Part shown: in pieces, positions 45,085 to 53,310 of the stretch
Position numbering within the stretch: the first letter of the stretch is position 1
Layout: every line of letters begins with the position of its first letter
NCBI RefSeq assembly: GCF_017744675.1
Contig: NZ_JAGIAV010000006.1
Span: forward strand, 372,001-436,000
Length of the DNA: 64,000 bases
From: Flavobacterium sp.
GTDB taxonomy: Bacteria; Bacteroidota; Bacteroidia; Flavobacteriales; Flavobacteriaceae
Direction: 5' to 3'
The notes under the pieces: model-generated
Told to the model about the DNA's origin: nothing
The model's input: the letters and a program-made list of their open reading frames with translations, nothing else
Database searches by the model: none
Program-made: the position numbers and the translations under genes

Positions 45085-46035
45085 ATGAAAAAACACTTCA
45101 TTGCAATTCTTTTATTTTGCTGCACTTTCGTGAATGCACAAATGGAGAAGACCTTTTATAAACACGATAAATATCTTTCGTCGGATAAATTGGAAGGTCG
45201 TTTTCCCGGTACTGAAGGAAATAACAAGGCGGCGGCTTATATTGAGAAGTATTTTAAAAAATATGGTTTAAAAGAATTCGGTAATTCATATTATCAGCCA
45301 TTCAAAATTTTTGTCAAAGAAGGCATCAATAAAATGAAATCGGATTCTGTAGCAACGAAGAATGTTGTAGGCTATATCGAAGGTTCAGATCTTAATTTGA
45401 AAAACGAATACATTGTTATCGGAGCTCATTACGATCACTGGGGTTGGGGCGGACAAGGTTCTGGAAGCAAAAAGAAAGAAACATTTGCCATTCATAACGG
45501 AGCAGATGACAATGCCTCTGGAGTTTCGGCTTTGCTGTGTATTTTGGAGGAAGTTGCTAAAATGAAGATGAAGCCAAAAAGAAGCATCATTTTTATTTCG
45601 TTTAGCGGAGAAGAAGAAGGATTGTTGGGCTCAAAATATTTCATTAATCATCTTCCAATTCCAAAAGAAGCCGTAAAAGTGATGCTAAACATGGATATGG
45701 TCGGGAGATTAAACGATAAAAAAGAGCTTTATATGGGCGGAGCAGGAACTTTTCCGAACGGAGTAGAGCTGATGAAAAAACTGCAAGAAAACAGCGGATT
45801 AAATCCCGTAATTCACGCCGGTGATGTTGGCGGCTCCGATCATGTTTCTTTCTACAAAGAATCCATTTCTGCGGTTGGTTTTCATACAGGCGGACATCCG
45901 CAATACCACACGCCAGACGACGATATCGAACTGATTAATTCAGACGGAGGAGCATTGGTAGCAGAATATATTTTTAATGCCCTAACACAAATTGCCAATT
46001 ACGAAGAAGCTTTGGTTTTTATTAAACAGAATTGA
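45085..46035 (+). CDS. M28-family zinc aminopeptidase, exported
   Basis: A 316-residue exported enzyme; signal peptide MKKHFIAILLFCCTFVNAQ. All metal-binding motifs of M28 peptidases are visible in order: GAHYDHWG, GADDNASG, SGEEEG (the E pair), NMDMVG and QYHTPDDD. It removes amino acids from peptide N-termini, outside the cytoplasm. The frame extends 30 codons upstream through a repeat element from a TTG, so the ATG at 45085 is chosen. Beside a locus containing an aspartylglucosaminidase it may trim glycopeptides down to glycosyl-asparagine, which that enzyme needs; this link is inference. Confidence 0.92.
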   Translation: MKKHFIAILLFCCTFVNAQMEKTFYKHDKYLSSDKLEGRFPGTEGNNKAAAYIEKYFKKYGLKEFGNSYYQPFKIFVKEGINKMKSDSVATKNVVGYIEGSDLNLKNEYIVIGAHYDHWGWGGQGSGSKKKETFAIHNGADDNASGVSALLCILEEVAKMKMKPKRSIIFISFSGEEEGLLGSKYFINHLPIPKEAVKVMLNMDMVGRLNDKKELYMGGAGTFPNGVELMKKLQENSGLNPVIHAGDVGGSDHVSFYKESISAVGFHTGGHPQYHTPDDDIELINSDGGALVAEYIFNALTQIANYEEALVFIKQN

Positions 46036-46047
46036 GTTGTTGGATCA

Positions 46048-46195
46048 AATATTATTAATCCAACGGATTAGATTTAATCTGTGTATATCTGCTTTAATCT
46101 TTTTAAATCTGCGTGAAAAAATCTACGTGTAAAAGTATTTCACGCAGATCTGACAAGATTTCAGCAGATTAAATTAGATTTTATTTATGGAATAA
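46048..46195. repeat. AATCTGCGTGAAA inverted repeat
   Basis: ATCTGCGTGAAA (46107-46118) pairs with TTTCACGCAGAT (46138-46149), and looser arms around AATCTGT/TTAATCTG extend on both sides to AGCAGATTAAATTAGATTTT. It lies between the convergent M28 peptidase and HxlR genes and may serve as a bidirectional end signal. Confidence 0.75.
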
Positions 46196-46283
46196 ATTAA
46201 GTCGACTAGTGAAATTAATGCCTGTTCAATTTCACAAAATGAGTTAAGTTAATTAGTTTTTGTTTGTTAGAAGACGGTGTCTA

Positions 46284-46649
46284 TTAAATGTTATAGACGC
46301 CGTCTTTCATTTTAAAAGCCCATGAAGCCATGGCATCAATAACAGGAAGCAATCCGTTTCCTGCATGGCTTAATTTATATGTTACAAATGGCGGTACAAC
46401 AGGTTTTGCCTCGCGAATAACCAATCCGTCTGCTTCTAATTGTTTTAAATGCTGAATAAGCATTTTTTCTGTCACAGCTGGAATTGCTCTTTTCAATTCA
46501 CTGTAACGCTTATCACCGGTCGATAAATGATATAAAATAATAGGTTTCCAGTAGCCTCCAATTTTCTCCATAACAAAAGTTACGGGACATTTTTCCAACG
46601 CATATTGTTTGTTTTCCTGAATAGTAGACGATTCTTTAATTGCTGTCAT
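46284..46649 (-). CDS. HxlR-family transcriptional regulator
   Basis: A 121-residue winged-helix protein. CPVTFVMEKIGGYWKPIILY and the recognition segment SELKRAIPAVTEKMLIQHLKQLEADGLV are diagnostic of the HxlR family (MarR-like, often sensing quinones, aldehydes or thiol stress). C18 in EKCPVTF corresponds to the conserved N-terminal cysteine of redox-responsive members such as YodB, so thiol sensing is plausible. The start at 46649 (MTAIKESS) is used because the upstream extension would lie in the promoter. It is divergent from an NmrA-like oxidoreductase, a common HxlR arrangement. Confidence 0.92.
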   Translation of the reverse strand: MTAIKESSTIQENKQYALEKCPVTFVMEKIGGYWKPIILYHLSTGDKRYSELKRAIPAVTEKMLIQHLKQLEADGLVIREAKPVVPPFVTYKLSHAGNGLLPVIDAMASWAFKMKDGVYNI

Positions 46650-46655
46650 GATACA

Positions 46656-46703
46656 TACTTTAGGGTAAGTACTTGTATAAAAGTAAGTACAAAGATACCT
46701 TTG
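46656..46703. promoter_or_regulatory. Shared HxlR operator and divergent promoters
   Basis: Two inverted repeats TACTT-N6-AAGTA lie in tandem (46656-46671 and 46670-46685), sharing two bases; direct repeats GTAAGTAC (46665, 46683) result. The oxidoreductase promoter is TTG (46673-46675), 20 bases, TACCTTTG (46696-46703), which overlaps the second repeat. A minus-strand TATCTTTG (46690-46697) could serve hxlR. Binding would cover both promoters. Confidence 0.65.
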
Positions 46704-46729
46704 TCTTGTCAAATAAAAAACATTTTAAG

Positions 46730-47605
46730 ATGAAAATTATAATCTCAGGTTCATTAGGAAACATAGGAAAGCCATTAACGGCACAATTAGTACAGTCAGG
46801 TCACGATGTAACCGTTATCAGCAGTAGCGAAGATCGCAAAAGGGACATTGAAAATTTAGGAGCTAAAGCTGCAATAGGATCAGTTAATGATGCTGATTTT
46901 CTTTCTAGAACTTTTGTAGGAGCGGATGCTCTTTTTGCCATGACACCTCCAAATATGGGTGGAGTAAATATTGTAAAAAATACTACAGATGCTGGTTCCG
47001 CTTTCGCGAAAGCAATCCAAACAGCAAACCTTAAAAGAGTAGTAATGCTAAGCAGCATTGGAGCTGATTTGCCAACAGGAAACGGACCAATTGCAGGTTT
47101 GCATAACATAGAGAAGATTTATGAAAAATTAGACACTTCTATCACGTTTTTAAGAGCAGGATATTTCTACATCAATTTCTTTAATGATATTCCGATGATA
47201 AAAGGAGCAGGAATTATGGGAGCTAATTTTCCTGCATCAAATCATATTCCGTTAGTGCATCCAAAAGATATAGCGGTGGCTGCAGCAGAAGAATTACAGA
47301 AAACTCAAGAGGGTAAAAACATTCGCTATATCATTAGTGATGTAAAAACTCCTTCAGAAATTGTAAAAGCTTTTGGATTTGCAATTGGCAAACCAGAACT
47401 TCCTTGGATCGAATTTACAGACGAGCAATATTTTGGAGGAATGACTCAAGCAGGAGTTCCAGAAGAAATGGCTGGTTTATATACCGAAATGGGTACAGGA
47501 TTACGCAATGAAACGATTGCGGCTGATTTCTTGACAAATGATGGAAAAGTAGACGGTAAAATCAAATTAGAAGATTTTGCTAAAGAATTTGCTTCAAAAT
47601 TCTAA
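46730..47605 (+). CDS. NmrA-like NAD(P)-binding oxidoreductase
   Basis: A 291-residue cytoplasmic protein. The N-terminal Rossmann motif is IIISGSLGNIGKPL (GxxGxxG), with VISSSEDRKRDIENLGA following as the nucleotide-specificity loop and MTPPNMGG after strand 4. This is the layout of NmrA/QOR2-type atypical short-chain reductases, which often reduce quinones or sense NADP. The ATG at 46730 is the right start since an upstream reading would begin inside the promoter. Control by the divergent HxlR protein, and a role in quinone or aldehyde stress, is inferred from this pairing. Confidence 0.88.
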   Translation: MKIIISGSLGNIGKPLTAQLVQSGHDVTVISSSEDRKRDIENLGAKAAIGSVNDADFLSRTFVGADALFAMTPPNMGGVNIVKNTTDAGSAFAKAIQTANLKRVVMLSSIGADLPTGNGPIAGLHNIEKIYEKLDTSITFLRAGYFYINFFNDIPMIKGAGIMGANFPASNHIPLVHPKDIAVAAAEELQKTQEGKNIRYIISDVKTPSEIVKAFGFAIGKPELPWIEFTDEQYFGGMTQAGVPEEMAGLYTEMGTGLRNETIAADFLTNDGKVDGKIKLEDFAKEFASKF

Positions 47606-47627
47606 TCATAATCTGTGGGGTAAAATT

Positions 47628-47711
47628 TTTAAACACATAGAGACATAGTTTTTACGCGTCATAAATATGTTGAAGGAAAAAATAATGCATATAGTTAGCT
47701 ATGTGTTTAAA
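47628..47711. repeat. TTTAAACACATAG inverted repeat
   Basis: TTTAAACACATAG (47628-47640) and CTATGTGTTTAAA (47699-47711) are perfect 13-bp arms around a 58-base AT-rich spacer. The same word appears at 23434-23505 and in part at 28079-28096. A short open frame through it has no protein-like features. Confidence 0.8.
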
Positions 47712-47746
47712 TTGAACCCGATAGGATTTGACACATCATATAAACA

Positions 47747-47781
47747 AACATTCCGCTTACTAAGAATAGAAGCGGAATGTT
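47747..47781 (-). terminator. Terminator hairpin for the TonB receptor-DUF4374 unit
   Basis: AACATTCCGCTT and AAGCGGAATGTT form a perfect 12-bp stem with an 11-base loop. Read on the minus strand it is followed by TTTGTTTATA; on the plus strand an A-rich run follows, so it mainly ends minus-strand transcription, 60 bases after the DUF4374 stop. Confidence 0.75.
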
Positions 47782-47843
47782 CCAATTTTAAAAAAAAATC
47801 TCAAAATGAGAATTGTTCACAGACTGTTTTTAGTCCGTATTTT

Positions 47844-49175
47844 TTAGAAAACACCGATGTAGTGGTTTCCTGGTTTGTTTACCAGTTTAGCACCTTTAGT
47901 AACTTTTCCAGAAGGAATATCAATTACATAAATGTTGCCATCTTTTCCAACTGGAGTAACAGCAATGTAGAAATTGTTTCCGTCAACCACAAAACCTTGA
48001 TATTGTCCGAAATTTAGATCGGCATCATAGCCAATGCCTTCTACTTTTTGAGCCGTTCTTGCATTCAGATCCAATCGTGCTAAGAAACCTTGTTCTGTTC
48101 CTTCGTAAGTGTAAACCGCATAAGCAATTCCGTTTCCAACATATCTCCAAGCATCGATATAACTTCCTTTAACTCCTAAAGCAGTATCTAAACTAAATAC
48201 GTAATTATCATCGTATTGATTGTTTTGATTAATTCTTAAAATGTAAGAACCTTTTTGAATATCTCTTTGTGTAGCTTGGTAAATGTTTCCATCAGTAGCC
48301 ACAAAACTGTTAAAACTTCTGTAACCGCTAGTATCTCCAAAGGCAACTTTAGAAGTAATTACAACAGGATTTTCTAAAGAAGGATAATCTACAACAACAG
48401 ATTTTGAACCCAAACGTGTAAATGAACTTTCGTTTTTTGACGGATCAGCAGTATTGGTTTTACGCATCCAAGTTCCGATAATTAATTTGTTTCCAGCTTT
48501 GTTCAATGTTGGGGCATCCAAACGGAAAATGTGGTGTCCTTGAGCTTCTTCTTCAGCAGTTAATGGAATATCGTATTGTTTGTAAGCAGAAATTAAAGTT
48601 TGTTTCATGTCTAATGACAATACAGTAGCTTTTCCTCTTGTGTTTTTGTAGCTTTTATCTTCGTTTACACTAACAACAGGAGTAGCCACATTTACTGCAA
48701 CACCAGTTTTGTCACCATCAAAAAGTTTTACCCATCTTGGGGAAGTGCCAGCATATTGAGAAATATTTACTTTAGCCTCAGATTCTGTAAACTTGTTTCC
48801 GCCATTTACTTTGTACGTCATAAATTCACCTCCATTAGCACCTGTATAAGTGATATTGAAAAGAGTACTTCCATCTACAGAAGATTGTAAGCGTGCAGTT
48901 CTGCTAGATTGTACAGGAGTTCCGTTATCGTAAACGTTTACAGAAAAATTAGGATCTATAGCATTTTCTTTGCTGATTGCATACACTTTTGTACCGCCAT
49001 TTCCGTCACCTGGATCGGTTTGCATAACTGCTCCCGCTACGGTAATCCAACGGCCATCTGTTACTGGATTAACAATTTCTGTATTTTTGTTATCGTCGCT
49101 GCTGCAAGCTGCAGTTAATGCAAGCGCACCAACCATTAAGCTAGATGTAAATAATTTAAATGTGTTTTTTTTCAT
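47844..49175 (-). CDS. DUF4374 surface lipoprotein, XusB-like
   Basis: A 443-residue lipoprotein; lipobox LTAAC (C24) is followed by SSDDNK, which looks like a Bacteroidota surface-export signal. The rest is a beta-propeller-like DUF4374 domain with repeated GN/DG-turn strands (DGNIYQATQRDIQKGSYILR, YQGFVVDGNNFYIAV, GKDGNIYVIDIPSGKV). As I recall, XusB of Bacteroides thetaiotaomicron, a surface lipoprotein that binds ferric enterobactin, is in this family. It follows the TonB receptor gene by 37 bases on the same strand, so they form a receptor-lipoprotein pair. Its ligand is not visible. Confidence 0.85.
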   Translation of the reverse strand: MKKNTFKLFTSSLMVGALALTAACSSDDNKNTEIVNPVTDGRWITVAGAVMQTDPGDGNGGTKVYAISKENAIDPNFSVNVYDNGTPVQSSRTARLQSSVDGSTLFNITYTGANGGEFMTYKVNGGNKFTESEAKVNISQYAGTSPRWVKLFDGDKTGVAVNVATPVVSVNEDKSYKNTRGKATVLSLDMKQTLISAYKQYDIPLTAEEEAQGHHIFRLDAPTLNKAGNKLIIGTWMRKTNTADPSKNESSFTRLGSKSVVVDYPSLENPVVITSKVAFGDTSGYRSFNSFVATDGNIYQATQRDIQKGSYILRINQNNQYDDNYVFSLDTALGVKGSYIDAWRYVGNGIAYAVYTYEGTEQGFLARLDLNARTAQKVEGIGYDADLNFGQYQGFVVDGNNFYIAVTPVGKDGNIYVIDIPSGKVTKGAKLVNKPGNHYIGVF

Positions 49176-49212
49176 CTTTATAGCATTTAAAAATTAGTTA
49201 TTTATTGAATGA

Positions 49213-51609
49213 TTAAAATTTATTTAAGGTATAGTTGAGTTTTAAATAAAAGGCTCTTCCCGGTTTTTGGGCAGCAAAATTGTCGTAAACCTGTTCGTCA
49301 AACACATTTCGCGTATCAAAACTTACTGTGAATTGCTTGTTCGGAAAAACATAGCTTAGACCTAAATCTTGAGGAAATTGTGCTGTAGTTCTATCCGTTT
49401 CCAACCATGAAGTGTAAAACGGCGCTACATAACCGCAGTAGTAATACAGATTGAGTTCTGATTTACTCTGAATAACATTTCTAAAATTATACTGAAGATT
49501 AGCGTTTAAATTAAAGAAGGGCTCGTTTGGAAGCTGTTTGTTGTAATTTGGAAGAACGTTTCCGTTTTTATCGTATTTGTCTTTAAACAGGGAATTGAAT
49601 TTGGAAAGATTCATACCAGCAAAAAAGCGATTGTGATAAGAATATTGAAAGGATGCTTCAAACCCAACAGATTGTACTTTTCCTAAATTGACAAATGGAG
49701 AAGCTTGAATGGCTTCATTGACGCGATCACTAATCTGGCGAACAATTTTATCTTCGGTATTTCTCCAAAAAGCATTTCCTGAAACCGTAAGTTTATGATT
49801 ATTCATTTCGTACGGACTAAAGCGAAGACCTGCATTAAAATTATTGCTCTGCTCTGGTTTTAGTCCAGAATTGCTAATGATATTTTCTCCAGGATTGCCA
49901 AATATTTCATTTTCTGAAGGAAGTCTAATTGCTTTTTCCGCAGAAGCCATTACCATCACTTTTGGAAGAATAGAATAGGAGGTTGCCATTCCGTAACCAT
50001 TGTAATTTGTTCTTTTAGAAGTAACAACTTCTTTTACGACATTCTGACCATTTTCGGTTGTAACCTGCGGATCTCTTTGCTCATTTTTCATGTTGTAATT
50101 TTTGAGAAAAAGATTCGCTCTCAATCGAGATTGAAACGCAGTCATTTCGTAAGCGAATGAAGAAACCGTTTTGGCTAAATCTCTCGTAATGATGAAATTT
50201 CGTGTAATTTCGGGCTGCATTTCATCATAATCATTTCGGTCAAGAATATACGTCATAACATTCACAAGCACTTTATGATTCTCCGTAATCGAATAGCTAA
50301 GACCCGCTCGAGTATTAAAAATATCAGATTTCATATGATTAACCGTTGGCGCGCCTTGTTGTGCTCCCGTATTCGTCAAAATAGGTTGACCATAAAGGCC
50401 AAGGGCTTTTTCGCCGTTCCAATTGTAATTCCACTTTACTGTGTCATTAATCACATCGTTTCTATGGCTGTAAACAGAAATAAGAGAGAAATCTAGATTC
50501 TTAATTAGAAAGTTTCTTTTGCTGTAATTCAGACTAAAGACATTTGCTGCAGATTCGCTAAAACGACCTTTATAAGGTTTTGTCATGTATTGTCCGTGCT
50601 GAATCTGATTGTAATCTTGAGAACCATTGTAGCTGATAAGAAGATTATCTGCCCAATCGACATTAGTAAAACCAGCTTCTAATCTTCCTCCAAAAGAACG
50701 GTACATGCTTTCAAATCGCTTGGCGCGAATGTATTCGTAACGTCCGTTTGGTGCGATATTGTAAACCCATTTTCCCCAAACTTCATAGTCATTGTCAGAG
50801 TAATTCTGAAAAGCATTGGCCTTTACTGTAAATCCGTTTTTGTCTCTAAAAGAAGCATTTACGTTAGATTGAACGGTATTAAAAGAACCGTACGAAACAG
50901 AAGCATTTAAACTATTTTTAGCCCCTTTTTTCAAAACCACATTAATAGCGCCTCCAAGCGAATCATCGGCTAAATAAGCAGGTACAACGCCTTTAAAAAC
51001 TTCAATTCGTTCAATCAAAGCTGGCGGAATACTATTTAGACTGAAAGATGCGCCATAAGTCTGGATTGGAACTCCATCGATGAAAATTCGAATAGCATTT
51101 CCAGACATTCCGTTGATATTGTACGTAACCGCAGAACCCAAACCTCCATTTTGCCTGATTCTAACACCACCTGAACGATCCAGTAAATCATTGGTTTGCA
51201 AATTTCTTTTTGCAGCTTCTTGCGTTTCGATTACATTAACTGCAAAGCCTTTTTCTATAATGTCTTTTTTGAAGCTTTTTTTCTCAATTTTTACTTCTTT
51301 AAGCGCTTTCGGATCTGTTATTTTTTCTAATGCAATATTGATTTGATGCAATGGTCGATTAACCGAGATATGTATGGTTTTCGGTTTAGCTTCCATAGAA
51401 GAGACTTCCAAATTGTAACTTCCATAAGCCAAACCTTTTATTTCAAACTGACCATCGTTATCGACTACCACAAACTTCTTTGTTCCTGTAATTTGAACAG
51501 ATGCCCCAAAAGCAGTTTCGTTATTGGCAAAATAGATTTTTCCTGTAATTTTTCCGGTTTGTGACCAAGCTAAAATAGTAAATAAGAATAGAAGTAAAGT
51601 TGTTCTCAT
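49213..51609 (-). CDS. TonB-dependent outer-membrane receptor (siderophore type, XusA-like)
   Basis: A 798-residue receptor; signal peptide ending FTILAWSQ. A carboxypeptidase-regulatory-like domain (about 18-100) is followed by the plug (RNLQTNDLLDRSGGVRIRQN, INGMSGNAIRIFIDGVPIQ) and a barrel ending FYLKLNYTLNKF. It is shorter than SusC proteins and lacks a SusD partner, which points to metal-chelate or siderophore uptake. Genes around it (DUF4374 lipoprotein, PepSY reductase, ApbE) support a role in iron acquisition. A minus-strand TAAGTTTG (51636-51643) 27 bases upstream is a good promoter element. Confidence 0.9.
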   Translation of the reverse strand: MRTTLLLFLFTILAWSQTGKITGKIYFANNETAFGASVQITGTKKFVVVDNDGQFEIKGLAYGSYNLEVSSMEAKPKTIHISVNRPLHQINIALEKITDPKALKEVKIEKKSFKKDIIEKGFAVNVIETQEAAKRNLQTNDLLDRSGGVRIRQNGGLGSAVTYNINGMSGNAIRIFIDGVPIQTYGASFSLNSIPPALIERIEVFKGVVPAYLADDSLGGAINVVLKKGAKNSLNASVSYGSFNTVQSNVNASFRDKNGFTVKANAFQNYSDNDYEVWGKWVYNIAPNGRYEYIRAKRFESMYRSFGGRLEAGFTNVDWADNLLISYNGSQDYNQIQHGQYMTKPYKGRFSESAANVFSLNYSKRNFLIKNLDFSLISVYSHRNDVINDTVKWNYNWNGEKALGLYGQPILTNTGAQQGAPTVNHMKSDIFNTRAGLSYSITENHKVLVNVMTYILDRNDYDEMQPEITRNFIITRDLAKTVSSFAYEMTAFQSRLRANLFLKNYNMKNEQRDPQVTTENGQNVVKEVVTSKRTNYNGYGMATSYSILPKVMVMASAEKAIRLPSENEIFGNPGENIISNSGLKPEQSNNFNAGLRFSPYEMNNHKLTVSGNAFWRNTEDKIVRQISDRVNEAIQASPFVNLGKVQSVGFEASFQYSYHNRFFAGMNLSKFNSLFKDKYDKNGNVLPNYNKQLPNEPFFNLNANLQYNFRNVIQSKSELNLYYYCGYVAPFYTSWLETDRTTAQFPQDLGLSYVFPNKQFTVSFDTRNVFDEQVYDNFAAQKPGRAFYLKLNYTLNKF

Positions 51610-51635
51610 ATTGAGTCTGCAAATAAAAGTGATGC

Positions 51636-51643
51636 AAACTTAT
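51636..51643 (-). promoter_or_regulatory. Candidate -7 element of the TonB receptor gene
   Basis: TAAGTTTG on the minus strand matches TANNTTTG exactly and lies 27 bases before the start codon. No clear TTG is found at the usual distance, so an activator may be needed. No Fur-like box was recognised. Confidence 0.4.
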
Positions 51644-51723
51644 GCGATAATTTAAATTTAATCTAAATAAAGTAATTAGAAGATTATTAGAATTGCAAGG
51701 TTGATTCTAATGTTATTTTAATG

Positions 51724-52114
51724 TTAGATGTGAAGATGTAAAATGTAAAATGTGGATTAGTGATGTTTTCCTGAGTGAAGTCTAAGGATATGCACAATGT
51801 ATTTTTTTATGGAAATGAAACAATCTCGCAAAGTCGCAAGGTCGCAAAGTTTTTTCTAAATAACCTCCAGCTTTAGCTGGAGGTTATTTAGAAGCAATAA
51901 AAAAGGCTTTAGCCAAATCTTTCCAGCTTTTTTGTCATTTCGACGAAAGGAGAAATCACACAAGCAATTCCGCTTGGTATATCGCCAATCTTTGTCGAAT
52001 TACTAGTGTGATTTCTCCTTTCGTCGAAATGACAAACTTTATGATAAAAACTTCAAGTAAAATAAAATAAAACTTTGCGTCTCAGCTCCCGATTGCTATC
52101 GGGATTGCGAGATT
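51724..52114. repeat. Nested intergenic repeat cluster
   Basis: The outer layer is a CGCAAAG-type inverted repeat (AATCTCGCAAAGTCGC at 51822; complement ending GCGAGATT at 52114). Inside lie a 17-bp perfect palindrome CTAAATAACCTCCAGCT (51856-51872, complement 51875-51891) and a full GTCATTTCGA-type inverted repeat (51931-52036). A CCCGATTGCTATCGGGA palindrome sits in the right outer arm (about 52088-52104). ATGTAAAATGT-like strings at 51737-51752 and ACATTTGACATC strings near 52170-52198 flank the cluster. No gene occurs in 51644-52205. Confidence 0.85.
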
Positions 52115-52205
52115 AAAACATTCACTTTGCGCAGTCGCTCAGGAAGACAAAGAAAAGCACAATTCAGCACTGACATTTGACATCTCACATTTGACATCTT
52201 ACAAT

Positions 52206-53198
52206 TTACAATTTATAAGCGAAGTTCGTAGACTTAATAATCTTCCCTGTATCTGTAATCATTACACAACTGTAATCAGGGAATTTCTGAAGTAAAAGCA
52301 AACCTTCTTTTTGCCCTAAAACCATCATCGAAGTGCTTAAGCCATTTGCGGTTTCTGCATTCGGACCAAAAACCGTTACGCTGCATAAACCAGTTGCAGG
52401 ATAACCAGTTGCAGGATTTATAATGTGGGAATAACGCTTTCCGTTAAAAACAACAAACTTTTCATAACTGCCAGAAGTAGTGACAGCACCTTCTTTTAGC
52501 GGAATAGCAGCTAAAATCTTCTCCGGTTTAAACGGATTCGTAATTCCGATTTTCCAATCTTTTCCGTTGGGTTGTTTTCCCCAAGTGCTCATGTCTCCAG
52601 AACCGTTAATAATTCCAGCTTGAACACCTTTTGCAATCATCATGGTACGACATTTATCGGTTGCGTAGCCTTCGCCTAAAGCACCAAAACCAATTTTCAT
52701 TCCTTTTAATTTCAAGAAAATAGTCGATTCTAGACTATCTAAAATGATGTTTTTATAACCCACTTTCTCTACCGATTTTTTTATAGCTTCTGCTGAAGGC
52801 ATTTCGGTCATCGAACCATCAAATTTCCATACGCGATCTAAAGCAGCAAAACTCACGTCAAATCCGCCATTGGTTATTTCAGAAAGTTTAATGGCTCTTT
52901 GCGCCAGTTCAAAAACTTCACGATCTACTTTTATGGGTTTAATACCCGCATTTTGATTGACTTCAGAAACTTGAGAATCGGGTTTCCAATCGGAAATTAA
53001 ATTTTCAATTCGAGTGATTTCGCCAATTACAATATCAATATTTTGTTCTGCCGAAAGCGAATCTTTATCGACAATGCTAATATCAAAACGTCCGCCCATA
53101 AGCAAAGTCGTTCTTTTTCGTAATACTTGCGAATGTGCAGATAAACAACAAGTAATTACAAAAAAGAATAAAATTTTATGGGAGAACATTTTACGCAT
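52206..53198 (-). CDS. apbE: ApbE-family FAD:protein FMN transferase
   Basis: A 330-residue exported protein; signal peptide ending CCLSAHSQ. ApbE links FMN covalently to a serine/threonine of exported flavoproteins, using FAD and magnesium. Visible motifs are MGGRFDISI near the start, GGFDVSFAALDRVW, GFGALGEGYATD (FAD site), NGSGDMSTWG and HIINPATGYPA. Its likely substrate is the DUF2271 protein encoded upstream (TGAS motif) and perhaps the PepSY protein. It lies downstream of the PepSY reductase on the same strand with a 112-base gap. Confidence 0.95.
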   Translation of the reverse strand: MRKMFSHKILFFFVITCCLSAHSQVLRKRTTLLMGGRFDISIVDKDSLSAEQNIDIVIGEITRIENLISDWKPDSQVSEVNQNAGIKPIKVDREVFELAQRAIKLSEITNGGFDVSFAALDRVWKFDGSMTEMPSAEAIKKSVEKVGYKNIILDSLESTIFLKLKGMKIGFGALGEGYATDKCRTMMIAKGVQAGIINGSGDMSTWGKQPNGKDWKIGITNPFKPEKILAAIPLKEGAVTTSGSYEKFVVFNGKRYSHIINPATGYPATGLCSVTVFGPNAETANGLSTSMMVLGQKEGLLLLQKFPDYSCVMITDTGKIIKSTNFAYKL

Positions 53199-53310
53199 AA
53201 AAAGGTTTTAGTTTAGCTCCAGCGGAGCGAATATTTATAGATAATTGTTAGTAGAGATTTTAAAGCTCCAAGGAGTGACATTTCAACCATCAACCATCAA
53301 CAATTCATAA

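Noticed and set aside
47667..48017. 116-codon plus-strand open frame
   Set aside because: It begins in an inverted repeat, crosses a terminator hairpin and ends antisense to the DUF4374 gene; no protein-like features.
49213..51609. TonB receptor as a second SusC
   Set aside because: It is about 230 residues shorter than SusC, has no SusD neighbour, and is paired with a DUF4374 lipoprotein and redox genes.
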